From Timema cristinae (lineage: Eukaryota; Arthropoda; Insecta; Phasmatodea; Timematidae): a stretch of 64,000 nt of DNA. The notes under the pieces were generated by a model, which worked only from the letters and a program-made list of their open reading frames with translations, was not told the DNA's origin and ran no database searches. The DNA is taken from contig JBCFYV010000264.1 of the NCBI GenBank assembly GCA_039000515.1, positions 1 to 64,000 of the forward strand. Direction: 5' to 3'. The position numbers were made by a program, and so were the translations under genes. The stretch's first letter is position 1. Each line of letters starts with the position of its first letter. Positions 54,100 to 64,000 of the stretch are shown one piece after another.

Positions 54100-54490
54100 C
54101 CCGCCCCCTGCTCCTGCCCCACCCCCGCCCCCCACCCCTGACATACTTTCCCCTCCTCCTGCCCCTCCCCTAGAGCCAACAAACACTGGACATGTTGGTT
54201 CTTGCTGATTAATTATTAATGATTGTTAATTAATTATTGTTAATTAATTGGTAGGATAGAGGTGTTGTAGTTTTTTATTTATTGCTGGCATACGCTGGAC
54301 ATGTTGGTTGCTAATTAATTAATTGTTAGGGAGTTTTAGGGCGTTGCGGCATGCGTGTATCAGGGGGTACGCGAGACACTGGTTGAGATCCTTCTCTAAC
54401 AGCTGGCGGTTGCACACTGTGAGCCCCCGCCCGGACATGTTGGTTCTTGCTGAGGAATTATTAATGATTGTTAGGCGTTGAAGCATAGAG
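54100..54490. repeat. Dispersed repeat, copy 2
   Basis: Same order and orientation as 170-540: a C-rich tract, ggacatgttggttcttgctg, attaattattaatgattgtt, then cggcatgcgtgtatcagggg and gagatccttctct. A third partial unit (ggacatgttggttcttgctg) is at 54433. It precedes the tandem-repeat region and may belong to the Polinton-side repeats or be independent. Confidence 0.75.
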
Positions 54491-54849
54491 CCACCCGGGC
54501 CTCGCGCTCCACGATTTTAGTCTTTCTTCCCGGCTGTCCGCTAGCAAATGACGCAAGCATCTCCAGCAGGGGGCACGCTACCTTCTGATTACCAACTCAG
54601 CCTTTCACTTTTCCCGAGCACGGGTATTCTCCCTCCCCACCCCTCCCCTAAGAGCAGGGGTTGTTCATCCTGGGTTTCTCCCTCCCCCGGTCATTACCTT
54701 CTGGGGTGACGAACCGAGCAATAACCTCCACTCACCTTGAGGAATCATTGTGTTTCTCAAAATAGACACCTGGTCTCAGCAAGACAGCTCGACAAACTCC
54801 CATTAATCGGCAGTTTCGCTTTTACATCCCATGAAAGTGGACATGTTTT

Positions 54850-54975
54850 AGGCGGAGGGACCCAAGTCTATGACAGCTCTCTCACACACACATCCAACTT
54901 GTTGGTACTTGGTGGGAGGCTCCACCGCCCAAGTCAGCTCTCTCACACACATCCAACTTGTTGGTACTTGGAGGG
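54850..54975. repeat. Local tandem duplication (about 62 bp)
   Basis: acatccaacttgttggtact occurs at 54890 and 54948, with agctctctcacacac before each. The 119-codon open frame across it has no recognisable domain and is not called as a gene. Confidence 0.75.
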
Positions 54976-55249
54976 AGATTGGAAAATCATCCTCGAACCA
55001 TTAACGCCCTCCTCAAAAAATAGTTGTGGGTACTGGGCTCAACTCTCTATACTGCGGGGGCTGCTTTTCACGGGTGGCGAATTTACTGTTCTATAGCTAA
55101 GTTAGTTTGTAAGTCGTATGCTGATATAATCTGCGTGTCTAGATTGGATTCGAACCAGAGACCATCAAATTATTTCGTGCAAGGTGTTTTCAAGTAGTCA
55201 AAGTTATTATTCATTCTTACACAGGAATCGAAAACGGGTCCGGCATTTG

Positions 55250-57003
55250 CGCGGAGGGAGTGTAGAAAAGCACCCTAGTAATTTTAAAGAATATTTACCC
55301 GTATACACGTAGAAACATATAAAATATATAAATTTATAGATATTGAAATAAAACTATAGTTTGTAAGTCGTGTGCTGCTACCCATGTTTAAAGTGAAAAC
55401 ATCCGTTTTATTCTTCAGGCCAATTATAACAGAAAACATAATTTAGTGGTCGTGTTCCAATTACAACGCTCAATTGGCCCTTTTAAAATCTAGCAAAGAG
55501 TCTTACTACGTTTATTTTATTTCAGATAAATAATGTAAAAGAACACTGGGTTTCTAATATATGAATAATAATAACTTGTCGCGGAATCAAACCCTTGGCC
55601 TTCCCGTAACTATTATCAAATAAAACTCAATCGTAATTACTTAGAGTCACACACACACACGTGCACACATTGTCAAACCCCCCTTCCATCACCTCTGACA
55701 AGACTAACCAGTTAAGTAAACTACGCGCCTTACCCGTTCGGCTGAATCAACGGCACGATTAGTTAGTTACCCCTTAATAGGCGATAACACCGCACAACTT
55801 CGTCGGGCTCAATGTTAATAAGTCTCTCGACCGCTGCAAGAGCGGACTAAGTACAAATAAATTAAATGGATAATCCTGGGTAATTGTTTCTGTATAACGA
55901 ATATGAAAACGGGTATTTAGCTTAACATTGCACGTAACATAAAGAATGGCGGGTGACCTGGTGGTCTACGGGTAAAGTGTCAGATATCTGTACTGGCGGC
56001 CGAGGTTCAATCCTCGGTCCCGGCACAGATTTATCTGATTACCAAACCCTTCCTTCACCTCTGACAAGACATCTTGTGAATGTGAAGAATGACAGGTCTC
56101 CACCGTGGTTCGGATTCCACGTTAAACTGTAGGTCCTTCATTTCATCTCACAATCACCCTACCATTACACATTAGCGTAAGTGCGTATAACCCGAACGGG
56201 TAGTAAGACGCGGTGCTAATAATAATAATAATAATAATAATAACATAAAGAATGACCACATGGTTTAAGGCGTTACAATAGCAAAAGACTATACTACTAA
56301 ATATGGGAGGAAGTTGGAGTTTTAAGCGTTGCTATACTAATTACGCTAATAGATCAGCTGCGGCTTGTTCATTCTGTGCGCGAGCACTTGTGCACCATCA
56401 TTTGCATGGCAAGAGTGGTCTTACATCCCGTGAAAGTGGACGTTGGGAGTGTAGAAAAGCACCCTAGTAATTTTAAAGAATATTTACCAGTATACACGTA
56501 GAAACATATAAAATAAATAAATTTATAGATATTGAAATATTTATAGTTTGTAAGTCGTGTGCTGCTACCCGCGTTTAAAGTGAAAACAGCCGTTTTATTC
56601 TTCAGGCCAATTATAACAGAAAAAATAATTTAGTGGACGTGTTCCAATTACAACGCTCAATTGGCCCTTTTAAAACTGACTACCCGTAGAAACATATAAA
56701 ATATATAAATTTATAGATATTGAAATATTTATAGTTTGGAAGTCGTGTGCTGCTACCCGCGTTTAAAGTGAAAACAGCCGTTTTATTCTTCAGGCCAATT
56801 ATAACAGAAAAATAATTTAGTGGACGTGTTCCAATTACAACGCTCAATTGGCCCTTTTAAAACTGACTACCCATAGAAACATATAAAATATATACATTTA
56901 TAGATATTGGAATACAACTATAGTTTGTAAGTCGTGTGCTGCTACCCACGTTTAAAGTGAAAACATCCGTTTTATTCTTCAGGCCAATTATAACAGAAAA
57001 AAT
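55250..57003. repeat. 188-bp tandem repeats and a longer duplication
   Basis: gtttgtaagtcgtgtgctgc (or gtttggaagtcg) occurs at 56546, 56734 and 56923, a period of 188-189 bases. Each copy carries ttattcttcaggccaattat, cgctcaattggccctttta and gtagaaacatataaaatata. The same unit occurs at 55359. The preceding block (gtgtagaaaagcaccctagt) is also doubled, at 55260 and 56448. A SINE (55949-56240) interrupts. Possibly a subterminal array of the Polinton-like element. Confidence 0.82.
55949..56240 (+). repeat. SINE family A, full length
   Basis: Plus-strand copy: head gggtgacctggtggtctacg, B box aggttcaatcctcggtcccg, body and tail, then (TAA)n. The 14-base duplication taacataaagaatg is exact at 55935-55948 and 56241-56254. 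Confidence 0.95.
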
Positions 57004-57324
57004 AAGCCCACACCTCAATGCACCCAACATTTGCGAGAGTGAGAAAAAATGTACCTTCAGATGCACTGAGGGAGGGTAGGTTTGAGCGACACCCGTTTGC
57101 ACCACCGTGCTTGTTCATTCTGTGCGCGAGCACTTGTGCAACGGTAAAGTGTACCCCACAGTTGCATGAACAGAGTATCGAGCAGGTACCTCAGTCCACT
57201 TCGTTCGGTCGATGCCGACTAATGAAATAACGGGATCTACAAAGGGACTTATGGACAGATCTGTGTTGCGCAAGCAAAGAGACACATTAGAGTATTAGGT
57301 CATTAAAGGCGGTCGGCTCTTTGA

Positions 57325-57372
57325 AGAGGGTATACATAGCCCAGAATTCTGTACAATCGTTCATTTCAATTT
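57325..57372 (+). promoter_or_regulatory. Possible promoter of the spliced small gene
   Basis: ggtatacatag near 57329 is TATA-like and lies about 30 bases before a tcatttc initiator-like site at 57360, which is about 40 bases before the ATG at 57402. Inference from spacing only. Confidence 0.4.
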
Positions 57373-57401
57373 GCATCAACCGCCGATTAGCACCGATCAA
57401 G

Positions 57402-59171
57402 ATGAGTTTCAACGAGCTGGAAATTTTTTTTAATTCAGGTAAATTTTTTAAAACTTCTTGTATGTTTTAATGGGTGACTAGTCTTTGGGGGGCACAGTGG
57501 GATATTTTTTCTTGATTTATAGACTTTGGTGTACAGAGGGATTTTCTTGTTTTTTATAGACTATCAAGTAGACGCCCCTGACGCGTTTGTGGCCCTGGTC
57601 GCGCCTTCACCACCCCACAGCCCCGATCCTTTGAGCTATTTCACGGAGGACGGGAACTGTATTGCAGGGAATGAATGGATGCTAGGTAAATTAGAGAAAT
57701 AGAAACTTGACAGTTTTTTTGGGTATTCCCCCCCCCCCTTCCCGTGATAGTAAATAATATGTATTTATTTAATTTCAGATTTTTGGGACGAGCTGTTGCC
57801 CTTGGGGGATGTGCCGCAGACCCCGGAGACTACGGCACCATTGTCAGGTGGGAGCACGCCGTCTACCGCCTTTGGGGCTGCCACCACGTCCGTCACCCGC
57901 CCAACATCAAGCGGGATCACAGATCCTCAATGGGATCTAGAGGAAATTGACCGGCTGATATGTGAGTACCATTTAACTCGGTCGCCTATTTGATTCTCTC
58001 GATGTGTGTGCGTGTATTGTAAACAAAACCCCTTCAACCACCACGCGTGTATTTAGGTTTTCTTTAGAGAATGTTATTATTATTATTGTAGTTAACACTG
58101 GTACAGGGATTCAAATACTGACAATGTTGCTTTGGTAAATTATAAATAAGCAAGTAAATTGTATTTTTTTCATTAACTTTAATTCGATTCATGTTTTTTA
58201 GTTAAAGGTTGTACCTTTCCTCTGCCATTTTTTTACTGTCTTTTTGTTTATCAGCTACACATAATCTTTAATTTGAGCTTATTTTATAAACTAAAGTATC
58301 TCTTGTTACGGATACATTTGAATCTAGATACATCAAATATAGGTGTCAGCTAGTAGCTTACGATAGCCAAACAAATGGTTTTTTTTTAAACGGACTGAAC
58401 ACATTTTCTTAGCCATCACACCGTTATAAAGTCAAATTTGACTAATCACCCGTGTAAAATCGGCTGTTTAGTTGCATTCCAACCTAGAGAATATTATTAT
58501 TATTGTCGTTAACACTGGTACAAGGATTCAAATACTGACAAGGTTGCTTTGGTAAATAAACAGGAGATAAAGGTTGTCTGTTTGGACGCTAGATTGAGTG
58601 GGTCAGCTGCTTTGTTTCCAGTGGTTACCTAGTAGATAGCGCTGGGGTGGCAGTTTAGACACTGAAGGGAGGTAGAACAGGGTTGCAAAGCAATCCCTCC
58701 CTCCCTCACAGTCATTAGCGAGATGCCTCAAAGCTGACAGCTAAAGCTAGAGAAAAGAGAGTATTTATGTCGTACAAAACGAAAATAAATAATTGTATCA
58801 GAATCCCTCTATCCCCCCTTGGCCATTAGAACCTCTCATGTATGGAACAGTGTTTTTAAAATAATTGCGTTGCCCTGTATTTTGTACATGTTCCAATAAA
58901 GGGTCCAGGGTTCAAACTTGTGAAATGCGAGGGTTTGATTCCCTGTATGTTTAACAGTCACGGACTGTGCATTTAATAAACACGTGCGAAGGGTCCGAGC
59001 TCGATTCCTTGTAGATTTAACCCTTCATAGCGTTAGATTAACTTACATGTTATATGTTAACGTGCACGTGTGTGTGTGTGTGCTATAGGGCTTCTGGAGG
59101 CTGGAAATTGTAACACCCCCCCCAACCCCGCAAACCACCGCCAGCTATGGGGCCCCTCCAACCCAACGTAG
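57402..59171 (+). CDS. Four-exon small acidic protein (predicted)
   Basis: Predicted exons: 57402-57438, 57560-57685, 57779-57961 and 59089-59171. Each junction is GT-AG (GTAAAT/TTATAG, GTAAAT/TTTCAG, GTGAGT/GCTATAG) and each intron is phase 1, so frame is kept to TAG at 59169. Total 429 nt, 142 residues. The product is acidic and Pro/Thr/Ser-rich with short acidic-hydrophobic motifs: FNELEIFF in exon 1, DFWDELLP at the exon 2/3 junction, WDLEEIDRLI in exon 3. These look like activation-domain segments. I know no homologue. Its place just before polB suggests a regulatory role in the element; that is inference. Exon 4 overlaps the likely polB N-terminal frame. Host origin is also possible. 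Confidence 0.5.
58068..58560 (+). repeat. Direct repeat (about 75 bp) in intron 3 of the small gene
   Basis: ttaacactggtacagggatt followed by caaatactgacaatgttgct at 58092 reappears at 58509 with few changes. Between and around are AT-rich sequence and cgttaacactgg-type text. No coding potential is visible in 57962-59088. Confidence 0.75.
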
Positions 59172-62100
59172 CCGTACCGCCCCAGCGCCAGGGAGACGGG
59201 GTTCAAGCCCCGGTGCCCCCGTCTGGCGTAACATCTTCACCCCTGCCTCTACGCCAGGGAGAGGGGGTTCGAGCCCCAGCGGTGGCGAGGGAGATGGGGT
59301 CCATGGAGCTGGCGATAGCGGGACCCTCTTCGGCCCCGCAACCGGGATTTTGTGGCCCGGTAAATCAGGTAGGAGGTGCATTGCAAAATGGCGTCCCTCT
59401 TCGTATCGTTCAAGAGAGGATTAAATAATTGAGGCGTTTCTTTTGTACCGGTAGAGAAATCACCTTACATCTTGGTGCACCAGCAAGTGATCGTGACGCA
59501 ATAAGCTGGCTTGAAGAACAAATTACTAATTTGCTCCATCGGTTGCAGGACCACGGCGTTAGCGCCGATGACCACGTCGGCTTACTTTTGAGTAGCACTG
59601 ACTCAACGTTAAGCCCTGTGTATGTCTCATTTAGGCGAGCAGACCAGCTAGACGCTAGAGCAGTGCTTGATAACGTAAGTCGCGTGTTGCAGAGTAATAC
59701 TAGGTTTTTGAGTACTACACCATTGTACGTTAAACTCTGCCACTTTAAGGAGCCTCGCGGGAGGGATAATCATAAATGTGATAAATCTCTCCCGCTAGCA
59801 CATATAGCAGCAAAAACCAAGGGATCATTACGATTCAAAATAGCGACAGTCTTTGCCTTGCCCGTGCATTGGTTGTCGCCAAAGCTATATGTGACAATAA
59901 AAGAGAGCCAGGATGTATGGACGTGAACACCGTTAAACAGATTAAACAGGAACGTCAAATTCAAAAATTCAAAGCAGAGGAACTATGCCTTGATGCCCGT
60001 GTGAATCTTTTGAAAGGTGGTGGATTCACTGAACTGGAACAATTTCAAGCATACCTTTCCGAATACAAAATCACGGTGTTTAGGGAAAGTAGAGGGAGAC
60101 AGGTCTTGTATGAGGGGCCTACTCCCTCCGAACATTTCTTTAAGGGGCACCTTGATTTGTATTTTCACGATGATAAGCAAAACCATTTTTATGTCATAAC
60201 ATCCTTGACAACCCCATTTAAGTGCTCGTACTTTTGCCATGAGTGCCATGTGTCGTTCAGTAATAAGAACAAACACAATTGCGAATCCGCGTGCAAAAAG
60301 TGCTACGCTAAAGCGGTTTGTAGCGGAGGCCGATCTGTGGTCTGTAAAGACTGCGGGCGTTGGTTCACAAATCAGACGTGCTTTGATACCCATAAACGTC
60401 CCGGTTTATTCTGCGGTCACAGATCGGTCTGTGATGTCAAAAAGGTTTGCGAGGTATGCGGGCAATTTTTCAGTTTGAAAAGATCAAATTATTCACATAG
60501 GTGTTATGAGACTTTTTGTAGAGTATGCGATTCATATCGCCCTTTTGGTCATTTCTGTTATATGAAGCAAGCCCCATCCAAGCCGTCACTGGAAAAGAGT
60601 AATTTCATGTTTGTATTCTATGATTTTGAATGCAGACAAGAAACGCTTCTTCAAGGTGCGGCCGGCACGTACTTGAACAAACCTAACCTATGTTTCGTAC
60701 AGGCGTGTTGTAAGGCCTGTGTTCATATAGATGCAAATGACCATCATTGCAAAGAATGTGGAGGCGATAGGACTCGCATATTCAAGGGTGATACCACTAT
60801 GGCCGTATTTTTTAAATTTATAGAAAAAATTAAAGCTTCAAAATTTAAGGATATCACCCTCCTCGGCCATAATGATAAATACTATGATGGAAATTTTATT
60901 TTAATATATATGATGGAGGTAAAAAAATGGACTCCAGAACTTATAATGAACGGTGGGAAATCATGTCCATGCGTTACGGCCCGCTCCACTTTATTGACTC
61001 ACTGAACTTTCTCCTAATGTCGTTGTCCATATTGCCCAAAACTTTCGGCTTGGATGAGTCTTTGGCCAAGAGACATTTCCCCCATTTTTCAACAAAAAAG
61101 AAAACACGGGGTATAGGGGTCCCTTGCCGCCAAAGGAGGACTACGACATCGGCGAGATGTCAGTTGAGGGAAAGGAGCACTTTGAGAAGTGGTATGACGC
61201 GTTGGTCAAAGAAAATTATGTCTTTGATTTTAAACGCGAGTTGGAACTGTATTGTGTGAAAGATGTAGAGATCCTACGGAAGGCCTGCCTGAAGTTTAGA
61301 GACATGCTCATGGAGAAAGCAAAGGTGGATCCTTTCAGAGGGGCGTATACGATAGCTGGAGCGGCCATGTTGGTTTACCGCCGAAGTCATCTTAAAGAGA
61401 ATACTATCGTTATCATCCCTAACGGTGGCTATCGGTACGCAGACCACCAGTTGCACAGACAAGAACTTGCAGCAATTTGTACTCCGGCACGAGGTGTATA
61501 CCAAGGAACCTCTCAGTTCCAGGGATGCATTATTTGGCGGGCGTACAAATTGTATCAAGCTCTTCCACGAAGCAGACCTTTCTTGTGGGGAGAAGATCAA
61601 GTACTTGGATGTGTGTTCGTTGTATCCATACGTTTGAAAGTACAAAAAATACCCCGTCGGCCACCCCAAAATTCACTTGGAACCAAACTGTCCCGCTATA
61701 GATCGAGTAGAAGGCATAGCCAAAGTTACAGTGACGCCTCCACGAGATTTATTCCTGCCCGTATTGCCTACACGGATGCACGACAAGCTAATGTTCATCT
61801 TGTGCAGGAAATGCGGGGAGGAGAAAAACCAAGGCGCGTGTCAGTACAACGACAAAAAAGATCGCTGGTTGACAGGCGTCTGGGTGATTGACGAGATCCG
61901 GAAAGCCGTTGAGAAAGGCTACACCGTTGAAGCAGTGCACGAAGTGTGGGAGTACAATGTATCTGTTTATGACCGTCAGACGCGTTCTGGCGTCCTGTTT
62001 CACGGGTACATTGATACTTTTTTGAAAATTAAACAAGAAGCCAGCGAATGGCCAGAATGGTGTACATCACTAGAGGAAAGGTTAGCTAATATTCAAAATT

Positions 62101-62922
62101 ATGAGGAAAGGGAAGGAGTAAAACTAGTTTTCGGCTCTGTTTGTAAAAATCCTGGTCTCCGCACTTTGGCTAAACTTTTTTAAATTCACTATGGGGAAAG
62201 TTTGGGCGAAGACCCGATTTACCACACGTAGCCGTTGTCAACGACTATCAGGGCGTCCACAAGTACCTGACGGATCCGTACATCACCGTGGACAGCGTCA
62301 TTGATATAAATGATGAGGTCATGTTCCTCAATTACAAGGATGCGCATGACGCGTTGCGCCCTAACCCTAACACGAGTGTGGCGGTGGCGTGCTACACGAC
62401 TGCTATGGCTAGGTTGCACTTATACAGCATCCTTGAACATTTGGGGGACCGCGTTTTGTATCATGATACAGATAGCGTTCTATTCACCAAACGCCCCGGC
62501 GATTGGAGTCCACCGACCGGAGACTTTTTAGGTGACCTCACTGATGATCTTCAGGATTACGGTCCGAGAAGCTACATTAGCGGCTTTGTATCTGGCGGTC
62601 CCAAGAATTACGCTTATCGAGTTTGTTTTGGCAGGATCACCGCCAAAACAAAAACGGTGTGCAAGGTACGCGGGATCACCATAAACAATGGCAACCAGAA
62701 CGATGTTAATTTTGACGTTTTTAAAGCGATGGTCACCGAACAGGCTGCGGAAAGATACATACAGATACCGCACAAAATTGTAAGAAAATGTCTTGCGACT
62801 TTATGTACCGTTTCGCAGACTAAAGTCTACCGGCCGTGTACACCAAACGCCGGATAACCGATGATTTTAATACGTTGCCGTTTGGGTATCAGAATCCTTG
62901 TAAACGCGCTCGCCACGACTAA
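59147..62922 (+). pseudogene. Polinton/adintovirus-like DNA polymerase B, broken
   Basis: Protein-primed family B polymerase that would copy the element. The N-terminal part (59147-59850) has PVYVSFRRADQL. A Cys/His-rich zinc region (CxxC pairs at about 60225-60540) precedes the exonuclease motifs FVFYDFEC (near 60610) and LGHNDKYYDGNF (near 60865). Palm motif A LDVCSLYPYV is at 61607-61634, motif B (NSLWGKFG) near 62184-62210, motif C YHDTDSVLF near 62460, and GGPKNYAYR near 62597. Breaks: stop TAA at 59426-59428, a shift near 59850, shifts near 60960, 61115 and 61450, stop TGA at 61635-61637, a shift in the T run at 62175-62182, and one near 62828. The last frame ends at TAA 62920-62922. 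It cannot encode an active enzyme as it stands. Confidence 0.93.
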
Positions 62923-63154
62923 AAGGTGATTATTTAGACAGGCTGAATAATAATTTTTTTTTCTTTCACTCTAGACAGTTCCACTGACATACAATTTTTC
63001 AAAGATTTGAGATTTTTTTAATATTTTTTCTGCATGATTACAAGCATATTTTTTATTTATTTTATGCACCCGGGTTACCTTTTATATATTTTTTTATTTG
63101 CCAGTACAATCCTCCACCTACCTGATTTTTTTCTAGTCAATTAGTTGTTTGCAT

Positions 63155-63182
63155 ATATTTTAATTCTAGTCAACTGTTTGTA

Positions 63183-63228
<46 letters not shown>

Positions 63229-63510
63229 AACATGTGATGTTATATGATATATACATATATACAGTTTTCATTTTAAAATAAAATAAATCTATATACAAAC
63301 AGTTTATTATATATAGTTGAATAGATTTAATATATATATATATATATATATATACATACAAAGAGTTTATTATATTTGACTAGATTTAAATATATATATA
63401 TATATTTTTTAAATCTAGTCAAATATAATAAACTGTTTGTATAAATATATTTATTTTAAATCTATTCAACTATATATAATAAACTGTTTGTATATATATT
63501 TATTTTCTTT
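63155..63510. repeat. AT-rich nested palindrome
   Basis: (TA)n at 63186-63226 and 63330-63354. Two nested arm pairs: acagtttattatatatagtt near 63299 against aactatatataataaactgt near 63468, and gagtttattatatttgacta near 63362 against tagtcaaatataataaactg near 63414. Both share a centre near 63398. Simple-repeat open frames here are not genes. Confidence 0.85.
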
Positions 63511-63865
63511 TAAATTGAAAACAGTATCTATGTATATATCATATTTAGTACCGAGGCCACTATTCCCCCTATATCGTAAATATTCACAGTATACTTTTGA
63601 TTGTGTGTAAATAAATATTTTAAATATTCAAGTATACTTTTCACTGTGTGTAAATATATATTGTAAAAAGACTGGTATGTTTCTGCTAAAAAAATATATA
63701 TTGTAAATATTCACAGTATAACTTTACATTGTCTGTATACTTATTCAGGATTTAAATAAATATTGTAAAAAACTATTATGTTTGTGTTTTAACGTCTACA
63801 CCCACACCTCCCTCCTATCATATATATACAAGCTCATATAGTTTATAAGCTCAGTCTCAAACATT

Positions 63866-64000
63866 ATGGACAAGTTGAAACATCCATATTCGGCCATCAT
63901 AGGCGGCCCTTCCAGCTGTGGAAAGTCACATTTTGTAGCAGATTTATCCGTCACTTGGACACAATGTGTGACGTTAAATTTGATAAAATCACATGGTATT
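63866..64000 (+). pseudogene. Packaging ATPase (A32/FtsK-HerA type) start, shifted
   Basis: Starts at ATG 63866 after a tataagctca stretch. The first residues include HPYSAIIGGPSSCGKSHFV, with a Walker A motif (GxxxxGKS), as in Polinton and adintovirus DNA-packaging ATPases. About 25 codons in, near 63940, the family-like reading moves to another frame (LDTMCDVKFDKITWY), so a one-base shift breaks it. The window ends before Walker B. Confidence 0.78.

Larger units (their letters stand above)
57300..64000 (+). mobile_element. Polinton/Maverick (adintovirus-like) element, partial and decayed
   Basis: A plus-strand block holds a spliced small gene, a protein-primed DNA polymerase B and a packaging ATPase start, in a GC-richer segment. 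This gene set identifies Polintons, self-synthesising virus-like elements whose exogenous relatives are called adintoviruses. No terminal inverted repeat, integrase, capsid or protease gene lies in the window; the rest would be beyond 64000. Stops and frameshifts show it is an old copy. The left limit is set by the first recognisable gene and is uncertain. Confidence 0.82.

Noticed and set aside
54737..55096. 119-codon open frame as a gene
   Set aside because: It runs through a local tandem duplication, has no recognisable domain and no splice partners.
56546..57003. CRISPR-like array
   Set aside because: The 188-bp units repeat without short identical repeats and unique spacers, in an animal genome.
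63170..63361. 63-codon open frame of Tyr/Ile repeats
   Set aside because: It is translated TA microsatellite.

Overview
This is an animal nuclear genome window: AT-rich, with long introns, GT-AG splice sites, simple repeats and many mobile elements. The only intact host gene is IST1, an ESCRT-III regulator, on the minus strand. Seven coding exons spread over about 40.8 kb (43911 down to 3138) give a 388-residue protein that ends in two MIT-interacting motifs. From memory the protein looks closest to arthropod or other protostome IST1. I cannot name the species.

The introns hold layers of transposons. Intron 6 has hAT-like relics, a foldback repeat and SINEs. Intron 5 has a tRNA-like hairpin, a non-LTR reverse transcriptase relic and a SINE. 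Intron 4 has a Ty1/copia relic split by a small inverted-repeat element and by an unrelated reverse transcriptase fragment, all beside a decayed Helitron. Intron 3 has a relic of an unnamed transposon protein family. Intron 2 has a mariner with its terminal repeats and a larger TA-flanked element with a DUF4817-type transposase. Intron 1 has two decayed transposase-like genes in opposite orientation; one is surrounded by six copies of a 14-base quasi-palindrome. Upstream of IST1 (43.9-53.6 kb) are SINEs, a hAT tail, a roughly 250-bp tandem repeat and AT-rich sequence.

Two tRNA-headed SINE families recur through the window. Their heads differ, but they share one 3' tail, which suggests that one LINE mobilised both. 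Most copies have clear target-site duplications.

From about 57.3 kb to the window end lies part of a Polinton/Maverick (adintovirus-like) element, GC-richer than its surroundings. It has a predicted four-exon small gene, a protein-primed type B DNA polymerase broken by stops and frameshifts, a large AT palindrome and the start of a packaging ATPase that is also broken. Complex tandem repeats lie upstream (54.0-57.0 kb). The virus-like genes look like fossils, while IST1 is intact.
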